From: Pedobacter frigiditerrae
Lineage (GTDB): Bacteria > Bacteroidota > Bacteroidia > Sphingobacteriales > Sphingobacteriaceae
DNA length: 64,000 nucleotides
Reading direction: 5' to 3'
NCBI RefSeq assembly: GCF_004331645.1
Contig: NZ_SJSK01000002.1
Coordinates: 620,001 to 684,000, forward strand
Part shown: positions 34,318 through 43,349 of the stretch, in pieces
Numbering within the stretch: the first letter of the stretch is position 1
Layout: every line of letters begins with the position of its first letter
Program-made: the position numbers and the translations under genes
The notes under the pieces: generated by a model
What the model was told of the DNA's origin: nothing
The model's input: only the letters and a program-made list of their open reading frames with translations
Database searches by the model: none

Positions 34318-35043
34318 ATGGCAAATAAATATATTTTTTGCATGAAATGGGGCAAACTTTATGGCCCTGAATATGTTAACAGACTGTACGCCATGGTTAA
34401 AAGAAATTTGAGCTATGAGTTTAAAATGGTTTGTTTTACTGATGATGAAATAGGGATATTGCCAGAAGTACAGTGTTTCCCTATTCCAAGTATGGAAATT
34501 CCGGGTGGATTACCAGAACGGATGTGGAAAAAGCTTTCTACATTAAAAGAAGATCTTTATGGCTTGCAAGGAACTGCCCTATTTTTAGATTTGGATATCG
34601 TTATTGTTGATTCGATTGACCCATTTTTTGATTATCCAGGGGAATTTTTAATTATAAAAGACTATAAAAAACAATGGAGAATTACTGGAAATTCTTCTGT
34701 TTATAGATTTGAAATAGGAAAACACGGTTATGTATTTGATGACTTCCTTAACACGTTTGATGAAATTAGGAAGAGACATCGCAATGAACAAGAGTATCTA
34801 ACCCAAGCTATTTTTGATAAAGGAAAACTGACTTATTGGCCAAAAAAATGGTGCCCAAGTTATAAATATGACTGTGTATCTAAAATCCCTTTTGCATTTT
34901 GGGCAACACCCCGAATTCCAGATGGAGCTAAAATTATTATATTTCACGGAGAAATTAATCCACATAAAGCGATAAAAGGCGGAAGAGGAAAATGGTATAG
35001 ATATGTAAAACCTGCACCCTGGGTAGCTGATTTTTGGAAATAA
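34318..35043 (+). CDS. Glycosyltransferase-like protein (GT-A fold, DxD)
   Basis: A 241-residue cytosolic protein with glycosyltransferase looks. N-terminal YGPEYVNRLYAMVKRNL (15-31) and MVCFTDD (37-43) are followed by a strand ending in a DLD motif (ALFLDLDIVIVDSID, 87-101) as the DxD metal site. HRNEQEYLTQAI and IIIFHGEINPHKA near the C-terminus resemble the acceptor/metal-binding end of GT8- or GT32-like enzymes. No signal peptide or membrane helix is seen. The donor and acceptor are unknown. It follows the PolX-like gene by 37 bp. Confidence 0.7.
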   Translation: MANKYIFCMKWGKLYGPEYVNRLYAMVKRNLSYEFKMVCFTDDEIGILPEVQCFPIPSMEIPGGLPERMWKKLSTLKEDLYGLQGTALFLDLDIVIVDSIDPFFDYPGEFLIIKDYKKQWRITGNSSVYRFEIGKHGYVFDDFLNTFDEIRKRHRNEQEYLTQAIFDKGKLTYWPKKWCPSYKYDCVSKIPFAFWATPRIPDGAKIIIFHGEINPHKAIKGGRGKWYRYVKPAPWVADFWK

Positions 35044-35113
35044 CAAAATTGGCTATGAGTTGCGAGTTAAGGTTTAAAAATCAAGACACCCATAACATAT
35101 AACACAAATAAAT

Positions 35114-35611
35114 ATGGCAAAGCAGTTATTATTAATTAGGCACGCTAAATCTGACTGGGGCAATGCAGGTTTAAGTGATTTTGATAGGCCTTTGAACAAA
35201 AGAGGAAAAGCCAATGCTCCAGAAATGGCAGAGCGATTGTCCAAGAAAAAAATAGTTCCTCAACAAATTGTAAGTAGCCCTGCTTTACGTGCCTTAACAA
35301 CTGCCAAATTTTTTGCAGATACCTGGCAAATTCCTCTAAAAAACATTAAATTAAAATCAGATATATATGAGGCAAGTGCAAGAACTCTTTTATCAGTCAT
35401 TAATAATTTAGATAACCAGTTTGATAAAATTGCCCTATTTGGCCATAACCCTGGATTAACCGGTCTAGCAAATTATTTTGATGGAAATATAGATAATATG
35501 CCCACTTGTAGTGCTGTTTACATAGAATTTCCGTTTGACGATTGGAAAATGATAAGTGCTGATACTGGTAAAGTTTTATTATTTGATTATCCGAAAAGCG
35601 GAGAGGATTAA
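35114..35611 (+). CDS. Histidine phosphatase family protein, SixA-like
   Basis: A 165-residue cytosolic phosphatase of the phosphoglycerate-mutase-like superfamily. The RHG-type motif is RHAKSDWG at 9-16 (phosphorylated His10), with a second catalytic His in FGHNPGLTGLANY (H111), and SSPALRALTTA as the Arg-bearing loop. The short length and 'LSDFDRPLNKRGKANAPEMA' layout (key residues DFDRPLN.RG) match SixA, which dephosphorylates Hpt domains in E. coli. Interestingly a free Hpt protein is encoded at 29136-29513, though a link is only speculation. Confidence 0.88.
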   Translation: MAKQLLLIRHAKSDWGNAGLSDFDRPLNKRGKANAPEMAERLSKKKIVPQQIVSSPALRALTTAKFFADTWQIPLKNIKLKSDIYEASARTLLSVINNLDNQFDKIALFGHNPGLTGLANYFDGNIDNMPTCSAVYIEFPFDDWKMISADTGKVLLFDYPKSGED

Positions 35612-35629
35612 ATTAATCTCAACTATTAA

Positions 35630-36031
35630 ATGAACTTCCTGAAAATTTTATTTCCAAAAATGTTTCAAATAAAACTAGAAACTAATTTTAACTCTGGAAA
35701 ATCTTATGATGAAGTTTATAAAGATTTAGGTGTATTCAAGTATGATATTGATGGATTCTCAATTAATTATGCAAATTTGTCTAAAGCAGTTAAATGGAGT
35801 GAAATATCAGCACTTAATGTTTACAAAAAGGATGAGTTAGGTGTTGATTGTATTACAATGGAAATAGTTTATGATGAGAAATATTTTTCTATTGATGAAG
35901 AAACCCCAGGTTGGTATCAGTTTGTAATAAAGACGAAAGAGGTATTTCCATCGATTCCTAAAGACTGGGATATGGAAATAATTCAACCTCCTTTTGCTAC
36001 AAACTATAGAATAATTTATACGAAACCTTAA
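35630..36031 (+). CDS. Hypothetical protein
   Basis: A 133-residue protein I do not recognise. It has no signal peptide or membrane segment. The pattern of short beta strands with many aromatic and acidic residues (FSINYANLSKAVKWSEISALNVY at 43-65 in key positions, then ITMEIVYDEKYFSIDEETPGW at about 82-102, key residues only) suggests a PH-like or immunity-protein-like fold, but this is a guess. It lies in a tight run: 18 bp after the SixA-like gene and 3 bp before the cupin gene. Confidence 0.6.
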   Translation: MNFLKILFPKMFQIKLETNFNSGKSYDEVYKDLGVFKYDIDGFSINYANLSKAVKWSEISALNVYKKDELGVDCITMEIVYDEKYFSIDEETPGWYQFVIKTKEVFPSIPKDWDMEIIQPPFATNYRIIYTKP

Positions 36032-36034
36032 ATA

Positions 36035-36385
36035 ATGTCTGATATCCCTTTTCAATCCATAGATTGGAGCAAAATAGAAAAAACTGAACATCAAGGTGAA
36101 ACTGGAATTTCATTTTGGCAAACACTACAATTTGATGGGCTTCGAGTTCGCTTAGTTGAATATTCTGTTGGATATTTAGCAGATCACTGGTGCCAAAAAG
36201 GACATATTGTTCATTGCCTAGAAGGAAATTTTGTTAGTGAACTTGAAAGTGGAGAAGTATTTACCTTAAAAAAAGGAATGAGTTATATTGTTTCTGATGA
36301 TTTAAGTTCTCATCGTTCTATTACAGAAAATGGAGTAAAATTATTAATCATCGATGGAGATTTTTTAAAGTTAAATGAGCTATAA
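36035..36385 (+). CDS. Cupin-fold protein with DHWC motif
   Basis: A 116-residue single-domain cupin. The first conserved cupin strand pair is at about 45-62 (LADHWCQKGHIVHCLEG), which contains the Asp-His-Cys-Trp-type cluster that gives the 'DHCW motif cupin' family its name, here in the order DHWC. The second is GMSYIVSDDLSSHRSITENG near 79-98 (quoted in part). Metal binding through these His is likely; substrate unknown. The end overlaps the mepB-like start by 11 bp, indicating translational coupling. Confidence 0.8.
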   Translation: MSDIPFQSIDWSKIEKTEHQGETGISFWQTLQFDGLRVRLVEYSVGYLADHWCQKGHIVHCLEGNFVSELESGEVFTLKKGMSYIVSDDLSSHRSITENGVKLLIIDGDFLKLNEL

Positions 36386-36878
36386 AAATCTATCCACTGC
36401 CAGAGAATTTTACAACAAATTTGAATTCGATTTTTCAAATTTAAAAACTGAAAAAGAAAGTGTTGAATATGATGCTTGTACATTCCAGTTAAATGGAAAA
36501 TCAATTATCCATAGATCTTCTAAAATCACACCAACCAAAACTGGACAGTTTGTTACCATCTGGAACAGAAATGAAAACGGACAAACGGAACCATTCCATA
36601 TCAACGACAATTTTGATTTAATTATCATTAGCTCTAGAAATGGAGATTTATTCGGTCAATTTATTTTTCCTAAATCTGTTTTAATAAAGAAAGGGATAAT
36701 CTCTAGCGATAAAAAACAAGGTAAAAGAGGCATTAGAGTTTATCCAACTTGGGATTTAACGATAAATAAGCAAGCGCAGAAAACCCAACAATGGCAAACT
36801 GAATATTTTGTAGAGATTTTGGAAGATTCAGTAGGTAAAGTAAGAACCTTAATAGCTGTACAAGCGTCGGTTAAATAA
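36375..36878 (+). CDS. MepB family protein
   Basis: A 167-residue cytosolic protein of the MepB family. Family boxes are clear: ACTFQLNGKSIIHRSSKITPTKTGQFVTIW (36-65, key residues F.L......R..KITPTK.GQFVT.W) and DLIIISSRNGDLFGQFIFPK near 80-99 (in part). MepB is named after a gene in the Staphylococcus mep multidrug operon, but its biochemical function is unknown. It overlaps the preceding cupin gene by 11 bp and is the last gene of this plus-strand run. Confidence 0.88.
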   Translation: MSYKNLSTAREFYNKFEFDFSNLKTEKESVEYDACTFQLNGKSIIHRSSKITPTKTGQFVTIWNRNENGQTEPFHINDNFDLIIISSRNGDLFGQFIFPKSVLIKKGIISSDKKQGKRGIRVYPTWDLTINKQAQKTQQWQTEYFVEILEDSVGKVRTLIAVQASVK

Positions 36879-37038
36879 ACCTTAGTGAGCGAGCAGGAAG
36901 ATGGAGGAACGAAGGCGAAGTAAATCGGAAAAAAGAACAGACCCCTTCCTAATATCTGCTGTATTTCCTTCTTAAAACAAAAAAGAGAAACTTATTGCTA
37001 AATTCCTCCTCATATTCTCCACAGAATGACAAAACTCA

Positions 37039-37902
37039 TTAAAACCTCAGGTGTTTTACGGTGGCACCACCATTTATTAACTGTTTTAAAGAATCAATAC
37101 CTATTTTAAGGTGACTATCAACATAATTGGTTGTTACTGAGCTATCACTTTCTGCAGTTTTAACACCCTCTGGAACCATCGGTTGGTCTGAAACCAATAA
37201 CAATGCACCTGTAGGAATTTTATTAGCGAAACCAGTTGTAAAGATTGTTGCTGTCTCCATATCAACTGCCATCGCCCTTAAAGTTTTTAAATACTTCTTA
37301 AACTCTTTGTCGTGCTCCCAAACCCTACGGTTGGTGGTGTAACATGTTCCAGTCCAATAATCTCTTGAGTGGTCTCTAATGGTTGTAGATATTGCCTTTT
37401 GTAAAGCAAAGGCTGGTAATGCTGGCACTTCTGCAGGTAAATAATCATTAGATGTTCCTTCTCCCCTAATCGCCGCGATTGGTAAAATTAGATCGCCTAA
37501 TTGGTTTTTCTTTTTAAGGCCGCCACATTTCCCTAAAAACAAAACTGCTTTTGGGGTAATCGCGGTTAATAAATCCATCATTGTTGCAGCCATTGCACTA
37601 CCCATACCAAAATTGATAATGGTAATACCATTTGCCGTAACACTTTGCATTGGCTTATCTAATCCCATGATTGGAGCATTATCATTCCACTCTGAAAACA
37701 TGGTTAAGTATTTACTGAAGTTGGTTAATAAAATATATTTACCAAATTCTTCTAAAGGTCTGCCTGTATAACGAGGCAACCAATTCTTTACTATTTCTTC
37801 TTTAGACTTTAAGCCTGATTTTACCGGAGTTTCTACTTCTTTTACTTTTTTAGCTTTCGCTACAATTTTTGCGTCCTGTTTTACTTCTTTTTCTTCGTTC
37901 AT
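37039..37902 (-). CDS. amn: AMP nucleosidase
   Basis: A 287-residue cytosolic enzyme that splits AMP into adenine and ribose 5-phosphate. After a basic, low-complexity N-terminus (1-30, KVKEVETPVKSG) comes the nucleoside-phosphorylase-like fold: INFGMGSAMAATMMD (96-110), LFLGKCGGLK (121-130), and AVDMETATIF (212-221), where the Glu contacts the ribose. It is much shorter than E. coli Amn because the N-terminal regulatory domain is absent, which is the usual Bacteroidota form. It stands alone, convergent with mepB. Confidence 0.9.
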   Translation of the reverse strand: MNEEKEVKQDAKIVAKAKKVKEVETPVKSGLKSKEEIVKNWLPRYTGRPLEEFGKYILLTNFSKYLTMFSEWNDNAPIMGLDKPMQSVTANGITIINFGMGSAMAATMMDLLTAITPKAVLFLGKCGGLKKKNQLGDLILPIAAIRGEGTSNDYLPAEVPALPAFALQKAISTTIRDHSRDYWTGTCYTTNRRVWEHDKEFKKYLKTLRAMAVDMETATIFTTGFANKIPTGALLLVSDQPMVPEGVKTAESDSSVTTNYVDSHLKIGIDSLKQLINGGATVKHLRF

Positions 37903-37982
37903 ATTTTGTCCTCCTTTTTATAAATGTATTAATTTTAGTCGATAGTCCATACCATATGGTCCATAGTCTAATTTATAGTATT

Positions 37983-38018
37983 AAAAAAAATCCCCTAGAA
38001 TTTCTAGGGGATTTTTTT
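37983..38018 (-). terminator. Terminator of clpX
   Basis: AAAATCCCCTAGAA and TTTCTAGGGGATTTT form a near-perfect stem around 38000, with eight Ts after it on the minus strand. It starts at the clpX stop codon itself. Confidence 0.92.
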
Positions 38019-39255
38019 ATGCTGCTTTTAGTTTCTTAAAGTCTGCCTTTTCAAATTTCTCGATGGCATAATCTAAGGTGATATGCAATTCTTTCACCGT
38101 ATCATCTGATGGGGTGTCATACATGGCATCGAGCATGATCGCTTCACAGATTGATCGCAACCCCCTCGCTCCTAATTTATACTCCATTGCTTTATTAACA
38201 ATGAAATCCAAAACCTCGTCTTCAAATACTAAATTCACGTCTTCGTATTCAAAAAGCTTGGTGTATTGTCTCATTAAAGAGTTTTTAGGCTCAGTTAAGA
38301 TATTACGTAAAGCTTGAATATCTAACGGGTTTAAGTGGGTTAAAACTGGTACACGACCAATTAGCTCAGGGATTAATCCGAATGCTTTTAAATCTTGCGG
38401 TGTAATGTATTTGTAAAGGTTTTTAAGGTCTAAATCTACTTCATCCTTTTTAACCTTATAACCAACAGCCTGTGTACGTAAACGATTAGCAATTTTACGT
38501 TCAATGCCATCAAATGCGCCACCACAAATAAATAAAATGTTATTGGTATTTACAGGTATCATTTTCTGGTCAGGATGTTTTCTTCCACCCTGGGGCGGAA
38601 CATTTACAACAGTTCCTTCTAATATTTTAAGCAATGCTTGCTGAACACCTTCTCCAGAAACATCTCTGGTAATTGATGGGTTATCGCTTTTACGAGCCAC
38701 TTTATCAACCTCATCAATGTAAACGATACCACGTTCTGCTGATGCTACGTCATAATCAGCAGCTTGCAATAAACGAGTTAAAATACTTTCTACATCTTCA
38801 CCAACATACCCAGCTTCTGTTAAAACAGTTGCATCTACAATACAAAACGGAACGTGTAAAATTTTAGCAATGGTTTTTGCCAATAATGTCTTTCCAGTTC
38901 CTGTTTCGCCAACTAACATGATGTTAGATTTTTCAATCTCTACCTCATCTTTGTCAATTTTCTGACTAAGGCGTTTATAGTGATTGTAAACTGCTACAGA
39001 AAGTACTTTTTTAGCATCATCTTGACCTATTACATATTGGTCAATATGAGCCTTTATTTCAGCAGGCTTTAACAACCTAAACGAATCGTCGAACGCTTTA
39101 CTTTTTTTATTGCCTAACTCCTGTGCAAGTAAAACATTGGCCTGCGTTACGCATTTGTCGCATATATATGCGTCCATACCTTCAATAAGCATTAAAGTTT
39201 CTTGCTTTGGAGAGTTACAGAATGAGCAACGTGAGTCTTTATTTTGTTTAGCCAT
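38017..39255 (-). CDS. clpX: ATP-dependent Clp protease ATP-binding subunit ClpX
   Basis: A 412-residue AAA+ unfoldase that feeds substrates into ClpP. The N-terminal zinc-binding domain has CSFCNSP (10-16) and CDKC (32-35). Walker A is GETGTGKT (about 116-123), Walker [10 protein letters not shown], and the pore loop GYVGEDVE. Sensor-2 is [14 protein letters not shown] near the C-terminus, and the IGF-type ClpP-docking loop is near 265. It follows clpP by 96 bp on the same strand, the common clpP-clpX arrangement. Confidence 0.98.
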   Translation of the reverse strand: MAKQNKDSRCSFCNSPKQETLMLIEGMDAYICDKCVTQANVLLAQELGNKKSKAFDDSFRLLKPAEIKAHIDQYVIGQDDAKKVLSVAVYNHYKRLSQKIDKDEVEIEKSNIMLVGETGTGKTLLAKTIAKILHVPFCIVDATVLTEAGYVGEDVESILTRLLQAADYDVASAERGIVYIDEVDKVARKSDNPSITRDVSGEGVQQALLKILEGTVVNVPPQGGRKHPDQKMIPVNTNNILFICGGAFDGIERKIANRLRTQAVGYKVKKDEVDLDLKNLYKYITPQDLKAFGLIPELIGRVPVLTHLNPLDIQALRNILTEPKNSLMRQYTKLFEYEDVNLVFEDEVLDFIVNKAMEYKLGARGLRSICEAIMLDAMYDTPSDDTVKELHITLDYAIEKFEKADFKKLKAA

Positions 39256-39278
39256 ATTATTTTTGTTATGGGTTATGG

Positions 39279-39348
39279 GTTACGAGTTACAAGCTTACCA
39301 ATCCAGTTCCACAACCAGACCTTTAACCCAAAACTCGTAACTCGTAAC
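39279..39348. repeat. 12-bp inverted repeat in the clpP-clpX spacer
   Basis: GTTACGAGTTAC (39279-39290) and GTAACTCGTAAC (39337-39348) are perfect complements with a 46-base loop, in the 96-base gap between clpP and clpX. It is built from the GGGTTA/CGAGTTA words seen in other gaps of this window. It may form an RNA hairpin or be junk repeat. Confidence 0.55.
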
Positions 39349-39351
39349 TAA

Positions 39352-40038
39352 TTACTTTGTTGAACCTAACACCTCATCAATCATACCAAAACTTTTAGCT
39401 TCATCAGCTTTCATCCAGTAATCACGATCAGATGCTTTTTCTACCCATTCATAGCTTTGGCCAGAGTGAGTTGAAATGATATCATATAATTCTTTTTTCA
39501 ATTTTAACATTTCTCTTAAGTTAATCTCCATATCTGAAGCAACACCTTGAGCGCCTCCAGATGGTTGGTGGATCATCACTCTTGAATGCGTTAAAGCAGC
39601 ACGTTTACCGGTAGCACCTGCAACTAATAGTACAGCGCCCATAGAAGCTGCCATACCGGTACAAATTGTTGCCACATCTGGCGTGATGTACTGCATGGTA
39701 TCGTAAATACCTAAACCTGCATAAACAGAACCACCTGGCGAATTAATATAGATTTGAATATCTCTGTTTGCATCAGTTGATTGTAAGAACAACAATTGTG
39801 CTTGAATGATATTTGCATTTCCATCATAAATTGCATCACCTAAAAAGATGATACGATCCATCATTAAACGAGAGAAAACATCCATTTGAGCCACATTTAA
39901 CTGGCGCTCCTCAATGATGTATGGTGTCATTGATTTTGGAGAATTATTAGTTGCACCAATATAACGGTCAACGTTTAGTCCATTAATTCTATGATGTTTA
40001 ACTGCGTATTTTCTAAATTCTTCTTTATCTATTTTCAT
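39352..40038 (-). CDS. clpP: ATP-dependent Clp protease proteolytic subunit ClpP
   Basis: A 228-residue serine protease that forms the tetradecameric chamber. Catalytic Ser132 is in GMAASMGAVLL, His157 in MIHQPSGG, and the Asp is in the SDRDYWM region (about 205). The N-terminal ~30 residues before the conserved core are longer than in E. coli, as usual in Bacteroidota. It lies between tig and clpX on the same strand, the classic tig-clpP-clpX order. Confidence 0.97.
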   Translation of the reverse strand: MKIDKEEFRKYAVKHHRINGLNVDRYIGATNNSPKSMTPYIIEERQLNVAQMDVFSRLMMDRIIFLGDAIYDGNANIIQAQLLFLQSTDANRDIQIYINSPGGSVYAGLGIYDTMQYITPDVATICTGMAASMGAVLLVAGATGKRAALTHSRVMIHQPSGGAQGVASDMEINLREMLKLKKELYDIISTHSGQSYEWVEKASDRDYWMKADEAKSFGMIDEVLGSTK

Positions 40039-40277
40039 GATATATATTATTTCTTTTTTTAAGCGTATCTAATTTTGGTTTGGTTTAAAACGATTATCGC
40101 CATTGCTAAATTATTTAAAACTTCCGTTAAATGAACAAATATTGGTCAGTTATATGCAATCTTCTTTTAAAGCTAGCATTGGAGTAAACTGGCAACGATT
40201 ACCAACCGATTAGATAAAGCAAGAGCAGCTAAAAAAGCTGCTCTTAAAAAGATATCTATAAAAGACATTCAATGAGA

Positions 40278-40300
40278 TCCTTCGACAAGCTCAGGATAAC
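40278..40300. repeat. Dispersed repeat TCCTTCGACAAGCTCAGGAT
   Basis: A copy of a short imperfect palindrome (CCTTCGAC-AAGCTCAGG) that recurs at 42112-42135 and, degenerate, at 17871. It lies in the tig-clpP gap, next to the tig stop. Confidence 0.5.
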
Positions 40301-40309
40301 AAATCACAA

Positions 40310-41656
40310 TTACTTCAAAGCTATAAACTTGTTATAGTCTATGTCTTTTTGATCTAAGGTTGCTACCGATTGAATATGTTCGAATACTTTTAAAGCCTTT
40401 ACCTCATCGAAAATACGGTTGGCATTTTCTTTTTCTTGCAAGAAGGTAGCAGTGTATTGCGCTAACTGATCTTCTGGCATTGGTTGTGGGCTGTACATTC
40501 TAAACTGTGCATCTAAACGTTGTTTAGCAGTTTCGAAAACATCTTTATAATCAATTTTAATTTCGTTTTCAGTGATGATTTTGTTTTCAATCAAAGTCCA
40601 TTTAAGGTTCTTTGCGAAATCAGCGAAACCTTGCTCTAACTCTTCGTCAGTTAATTTTTCGTTAGTAGCTTTTAACCATTTGCGCAAAAATTCTTCAGGT
40701 AATTGCATTTTAGTTTGCTCTGTTAACTGCGTATAAATATCATTCTGCAATTTGCGATCTGCATCTTGCTTAAACATACTTTCAATCTCTTCAGTAATTT
40801 TAGCCCTAAAACCAGCCTCATCGGTTACTACACCTGCACCAAATATTTTATCAAAGAACTCTTGATTTAAATCTGACTCCTCTAAACGGTTTACATTTTT
40901 AACAGTTACCTGGAATTTCGATTTTAAATCTTTTGCATCCTCTTCGCCAATGTTTAACAATTTAGCAATTACTGTTTCATTGTTATCAAAAGCTTTCTGA
41001 ATGTCTAGCTCAAGTAAATCGTCTTTCTTTAAACCCACTAAAGATTTTAAAATCTTTTTATCAGTTACTAAATCTAAACGGATAGAACCTGTGCTTGCAA
41101 CACCACCTTCAAAAATTGCTCCATCTGGAGAAAGTTGTGCCAAATCAGCATAAAGCACATCGCCTTCTGCCGAAACTTCAGGGTTTGTCATTTTGCCATA
41201 GCTTTTGCGGATGTTTTTGATACGAGATTCTAAAGTTTCGTTATCAGCTTTAACATTATATGCAGTGAATTTATCTTTTGAAGTAATTTCAACGTCCACC
41301 TTTGGTGCTAAACCCAATTCATATTTAAATTCAAATTCGTCTGTGTTATCCCATTTAAATTCTTTGCTGTCATCCATTACCGGTAAAGGCTGACCAAGAA
41401 CTTCAACTTTGTTATCCGTTAAGTGTTTAGAAAGGTTTTCACTTAACATGTTATTAATTTCTTCTACCAAAATGCTTTTGCCATACATTCTTTTCATGTG
41501 GGCAACTGGTACCATTCCTTTACGGAAACCCGGAAGATTTGCTTTTTTAGCTTGCTCTTTAAGGGCTTTTTCTACTCTTGGTGTGTAATCTGATGGTGCG
41601 ATAGTAATTTTAACTACTGCATTTAAATCGTCAATTTTTTCTTGTGTAATATTCAT
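40310..41656 (-). CDS. tig: Trigger factor
   Basis: A 448-residue ribosome-bound chaperone. The N-terminal ribosome-docking loop is PGFRKGMVP (41-49). The central part (about 150-250) is where a FKBP-type PPIase would lie, but the canonical FKBP boxes are weak, as in other Bacteroidota trigger factors. The C-terminal helical arms (about 270-440) are rich in E, K and Q. It is first in the tig-clpP-clpX group. The upstream tRNA-Leu has its own terminator, so tig probably has a separate promoter. Confidence 0.93.
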   Translation of the reverse strand: MNITQEKIDDLNAVVKITIAPSDYTPRVEKALKEQAKKANLPGFRKGMVPVAHMKRMYGKSILVEEINNMLSENLSKHLTDNKVEVLGQPLPVMDDSKEFKWDNTDEFEFKYELGLAPKVDVEITSKDKFTAYNVKADNETLESRIKNIRKSYGKMTNPEVSAEGDVLYADLAQLSPDGAIFEGGVASTGSIRLDLVTDKKILKSLVGLKKDDLLELDIQKAFDNNETVIAKLLNIGEEDAKDLKSKFQVTVKNVNRLEESDLNQEFFDKIFGAGVVTDEAGFRAKITEEIESMFKQDADRKLQNDIYTQLTEQTKMQLPEEFLRKWLKATNEKLTDEELEQGFADFAKNLKWTLIENKIITENEIKIDYKDVFETAKQRLDAQFRMYSPQPMPEDQLAQYTATFLQEKENANRIFDEVKALKVFEHIQSVATLDQKDIDYNKFIALK

Positions 41657-41756
41657 TTCTTGTTAGATATGAGATATGAGTATTGAGTATTGAGATTAAT
41701 TTCTCTTGCTCAAACAACACATCGATTTACAATTAATTCTTTATCAATGTCTTTAT

Positions 41757-41794
41757 AAAACTGAAGCCGTCCCGATTTAACGGAACGGCTTCAG
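41757..41794 (-). terminator. Terminator after tRNA-Leu(UAG)
   Basis: CTGAAGCCGT (41761-41770) pairs with ACGGCTTCAG (41785-41794), with an inner CCG/CGG helix, and the minus strand continues TTTTATAAAG. It lies 7 bases past the tRNA 3' end. Confidence 0.8.
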
Positions 41795-41800
41795 GTATTG

Positions 41801-41882
41801 TGCGGATGAAGGGACTCGAACCCCCACGCCGTGAAGCGCCAGATCCTAAGTCTGGTGCGGCTACCAATTACGCCACATCCGC
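41801..41882 (-). tRNA. tRNA-Leu (anticodon UAG)
   Basis: An 82-base class II tRNA on the minus strand. The acceptor GCGGATG pairs with CATCCGC, discriminator A. The D-arm is GGCGTAATTGGTAGCCGC. The anticodon arm CCAGA-CTTAGGA-TCTGG gives anticodon UAG (reads CUA/CUG). A variable arm and T-arm GGGGGTTCGAGTCCC follow. CCA is not encoded. Confidence 0.96.
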
Positions 41883-41904
41883 AGTTAGGATTTATTTTGG
41901 ATTG

Positions 41905-41934
41905 CAAAGATAGCGTTTTGCATCAATAAACAAA
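41905..41934 (-). promoter_or_regulatory. Promoter of tRNA-Leu(UAG)
   Basis: On the minus strand TTTG (41934-41931), an 18-base spacer and TATCTTTG (41912-41905) match the Bacteroidota -33/-7 pattern (TTTG, then TAnnTTTG). The -7 box is 22 bases before the tRNA 5' end. Confidence 0.65.
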
Positions 41935-42502
41935 ATTATGATGATTTATTTTTAGTAATTATTGTAAGGTTGGAATGTTGAAAAGTTGGAATGTTTTGAA
42001 GTGATCGAACATCAAATTTCTATCTCATTAATATTGAGGGATTAAGGGGTTAGAAAAGCAGTTGTAGTAGGATATGTTTAAGCTAGTCGGGCTTTTTGCT
42101 ACAATCTTTTGTCCTTCGACTAAGCTCAGGATGACAAAAGGATTTTCGCTTCTATCCCGTTTAGCTTACAAAACCTGTGCAACTTATAAAATTGCAGATA
42201 GACAAAAACCATAAACTATATCATTGTCTGCGTTTGCAATGAGGATACTTGAATGGAGCATTTTCAATGCTCAGTTACAGCTTTAAGCTATAAAATTGCT
42301 CAACTCGAACATCATTTTAATAAGCAAGCATTGTCTGTGTAATAACTTTATAAGTTATAAAGAAGCTTCATCCTTCGTTCATCTTACGTTCATCCTTCGT
42401 TTATCTTACATTACTATGATGTTATTTTACCGCTCTAATCTCGTTTTAGGGAGCAGCATCTTTACAGAGCTTAAGAAAGCAAAATACTTAAGATTTATGA
42501 AA
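41935..42502. repeat. Gene-free stretch with several short repeats
   Basis: I find no gene here. It holds the dispersed repeat TCCTTCGACTAAGCTCAGGA (42112-42131, extending to 42135) and a hairpin GAGCATT-TTC-AATGCTC (42256-42272). The word CATTGTCTG(C/T)GT occurs twice, 107 bases apart (42222 and 42329). There is also a 22-base near-perfect tandem duplication, 42368-42389 and 42390-42411 (19 or 20 of 22 identical), reading CATCCTTCGTT and CATCTTACGT. A short ATG frame across it (42296-42517) has no recognisable features. It may be the remains of a decayed insertion. Confidence 0.5.
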
Positions 42503-43306
42503 TTAAATGACCTTTAATTCATCCTGCAAATGAAAAAGATAGTTAACAGCTTTTACAAGCCTACTTCCGTACCAAGAAAACATTTCTCCATCTACCAGCA
42601 TTACTTTTGCATTTGGCAAGGACGATTGAATTTCATCAATATGTTTTTGCTTAAAAGGATAAGGCTCTGAAGAGAGAAAAATGAGTTGGGGGTTGAGCGT
42701 TTGGAGTTGGGAGAGATTCAGTTCGGGGTATCGACTTTGCTCAATAACATTTTGCAAGCCGATTTTTCTTAGAACATCGTCTATGAAAGTATTTCGCCCA
42801 GCAAACATATATGGGTCTTTCCAAATTAAATAAGCTACCGTTTGATTAATGTTTTTCTCAACTGCTAGCGTTTGTAAATCTGTAAAACCAGCGGTAATTA
42901 AATGATTTAAATAAGCTGCTTCTGGCTCACGATTAACCAACTCTCCTATTTGAGTTATGGTTTTTATAGCATCTTCTAAATTATAGATATCGCTCATCCA
43001 AACTGGAAATTCTTGCATCAACAATTCGACTTCGCCCTGCGTATTCTCTTCTTTATTACCAATAATTAAATCGGGTTTTAAATCCCTAATCTTTTCAATT
43101 AGTAGTTTTTTCGTTCCACCAACTTTGGTTTTAGCAGCAAATTTTTCTATTGGGTGAATACAAAATTTGGTAATCCCCACCACTTCATCATCGAGCCCCA
43201 AATCAAACAACAACTCAGTTTGCGAAGGCACAATGGAAACAATCCTTTTAGGTGGATAATTAAATGTGACTTGGTTGCCAAGTTGATCTTTGACGGTTTT
43301 TTGCAT
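42503..43306 (-). CDS. BtuF-like helical-backbone metal/cobalamin-binding protein without signal peptide
   Basis: A 267-residue member of the type III periplasmic binding-protein superfamily. The N-terminal lobe has PPKRIVSIVPSQTELLFDLGLDDEVVGIT (18-46, key residues P.RI.SL.PS.TE.L..LG), the hinge KPDLIIGNKEEN follows, and the C-terminal lobe has MFAGRNTFIDDVLRKIG (about 174-190). Such proteins bind cobalamin or iron chelates for an ABC importer. No signal peptide precedes the first lobe, so it would be cytosolic unless the true start is elsewhere; the bases upstream show no in-frame alternative I trust. No BtuCD genes are near. Confidence 0.85.
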   Translation of the reverse strand: MQKTVKDQLGNQVTFNYPPKRIVSIVPSQTELLFDLGLDDEVVGITKFCIHPIEKFAAKTKVGGTKKLLIEKIRDLKPDLIIGNKEENTQGEVELLMQEFPVWMSDIYNLEDAIKTITQIGELVNREPEAAYLNHLITAGFTDLQTLAVEKNINQTVAYLIWKDPYMFAGRNTFIDDVLRKIGLQNVIEQSRYPELNLSQLQTLNPQLIFLSSEPYPFKQKHIDEIQSSLPNAKVMLVDGEMFSWYGSRLVKAVNYLFHLQDELKVI

Positions 43307-43349
43307 CTAACAAAAATGCAATTTTGTTTAATATAAAGCTTTAAAAAAC

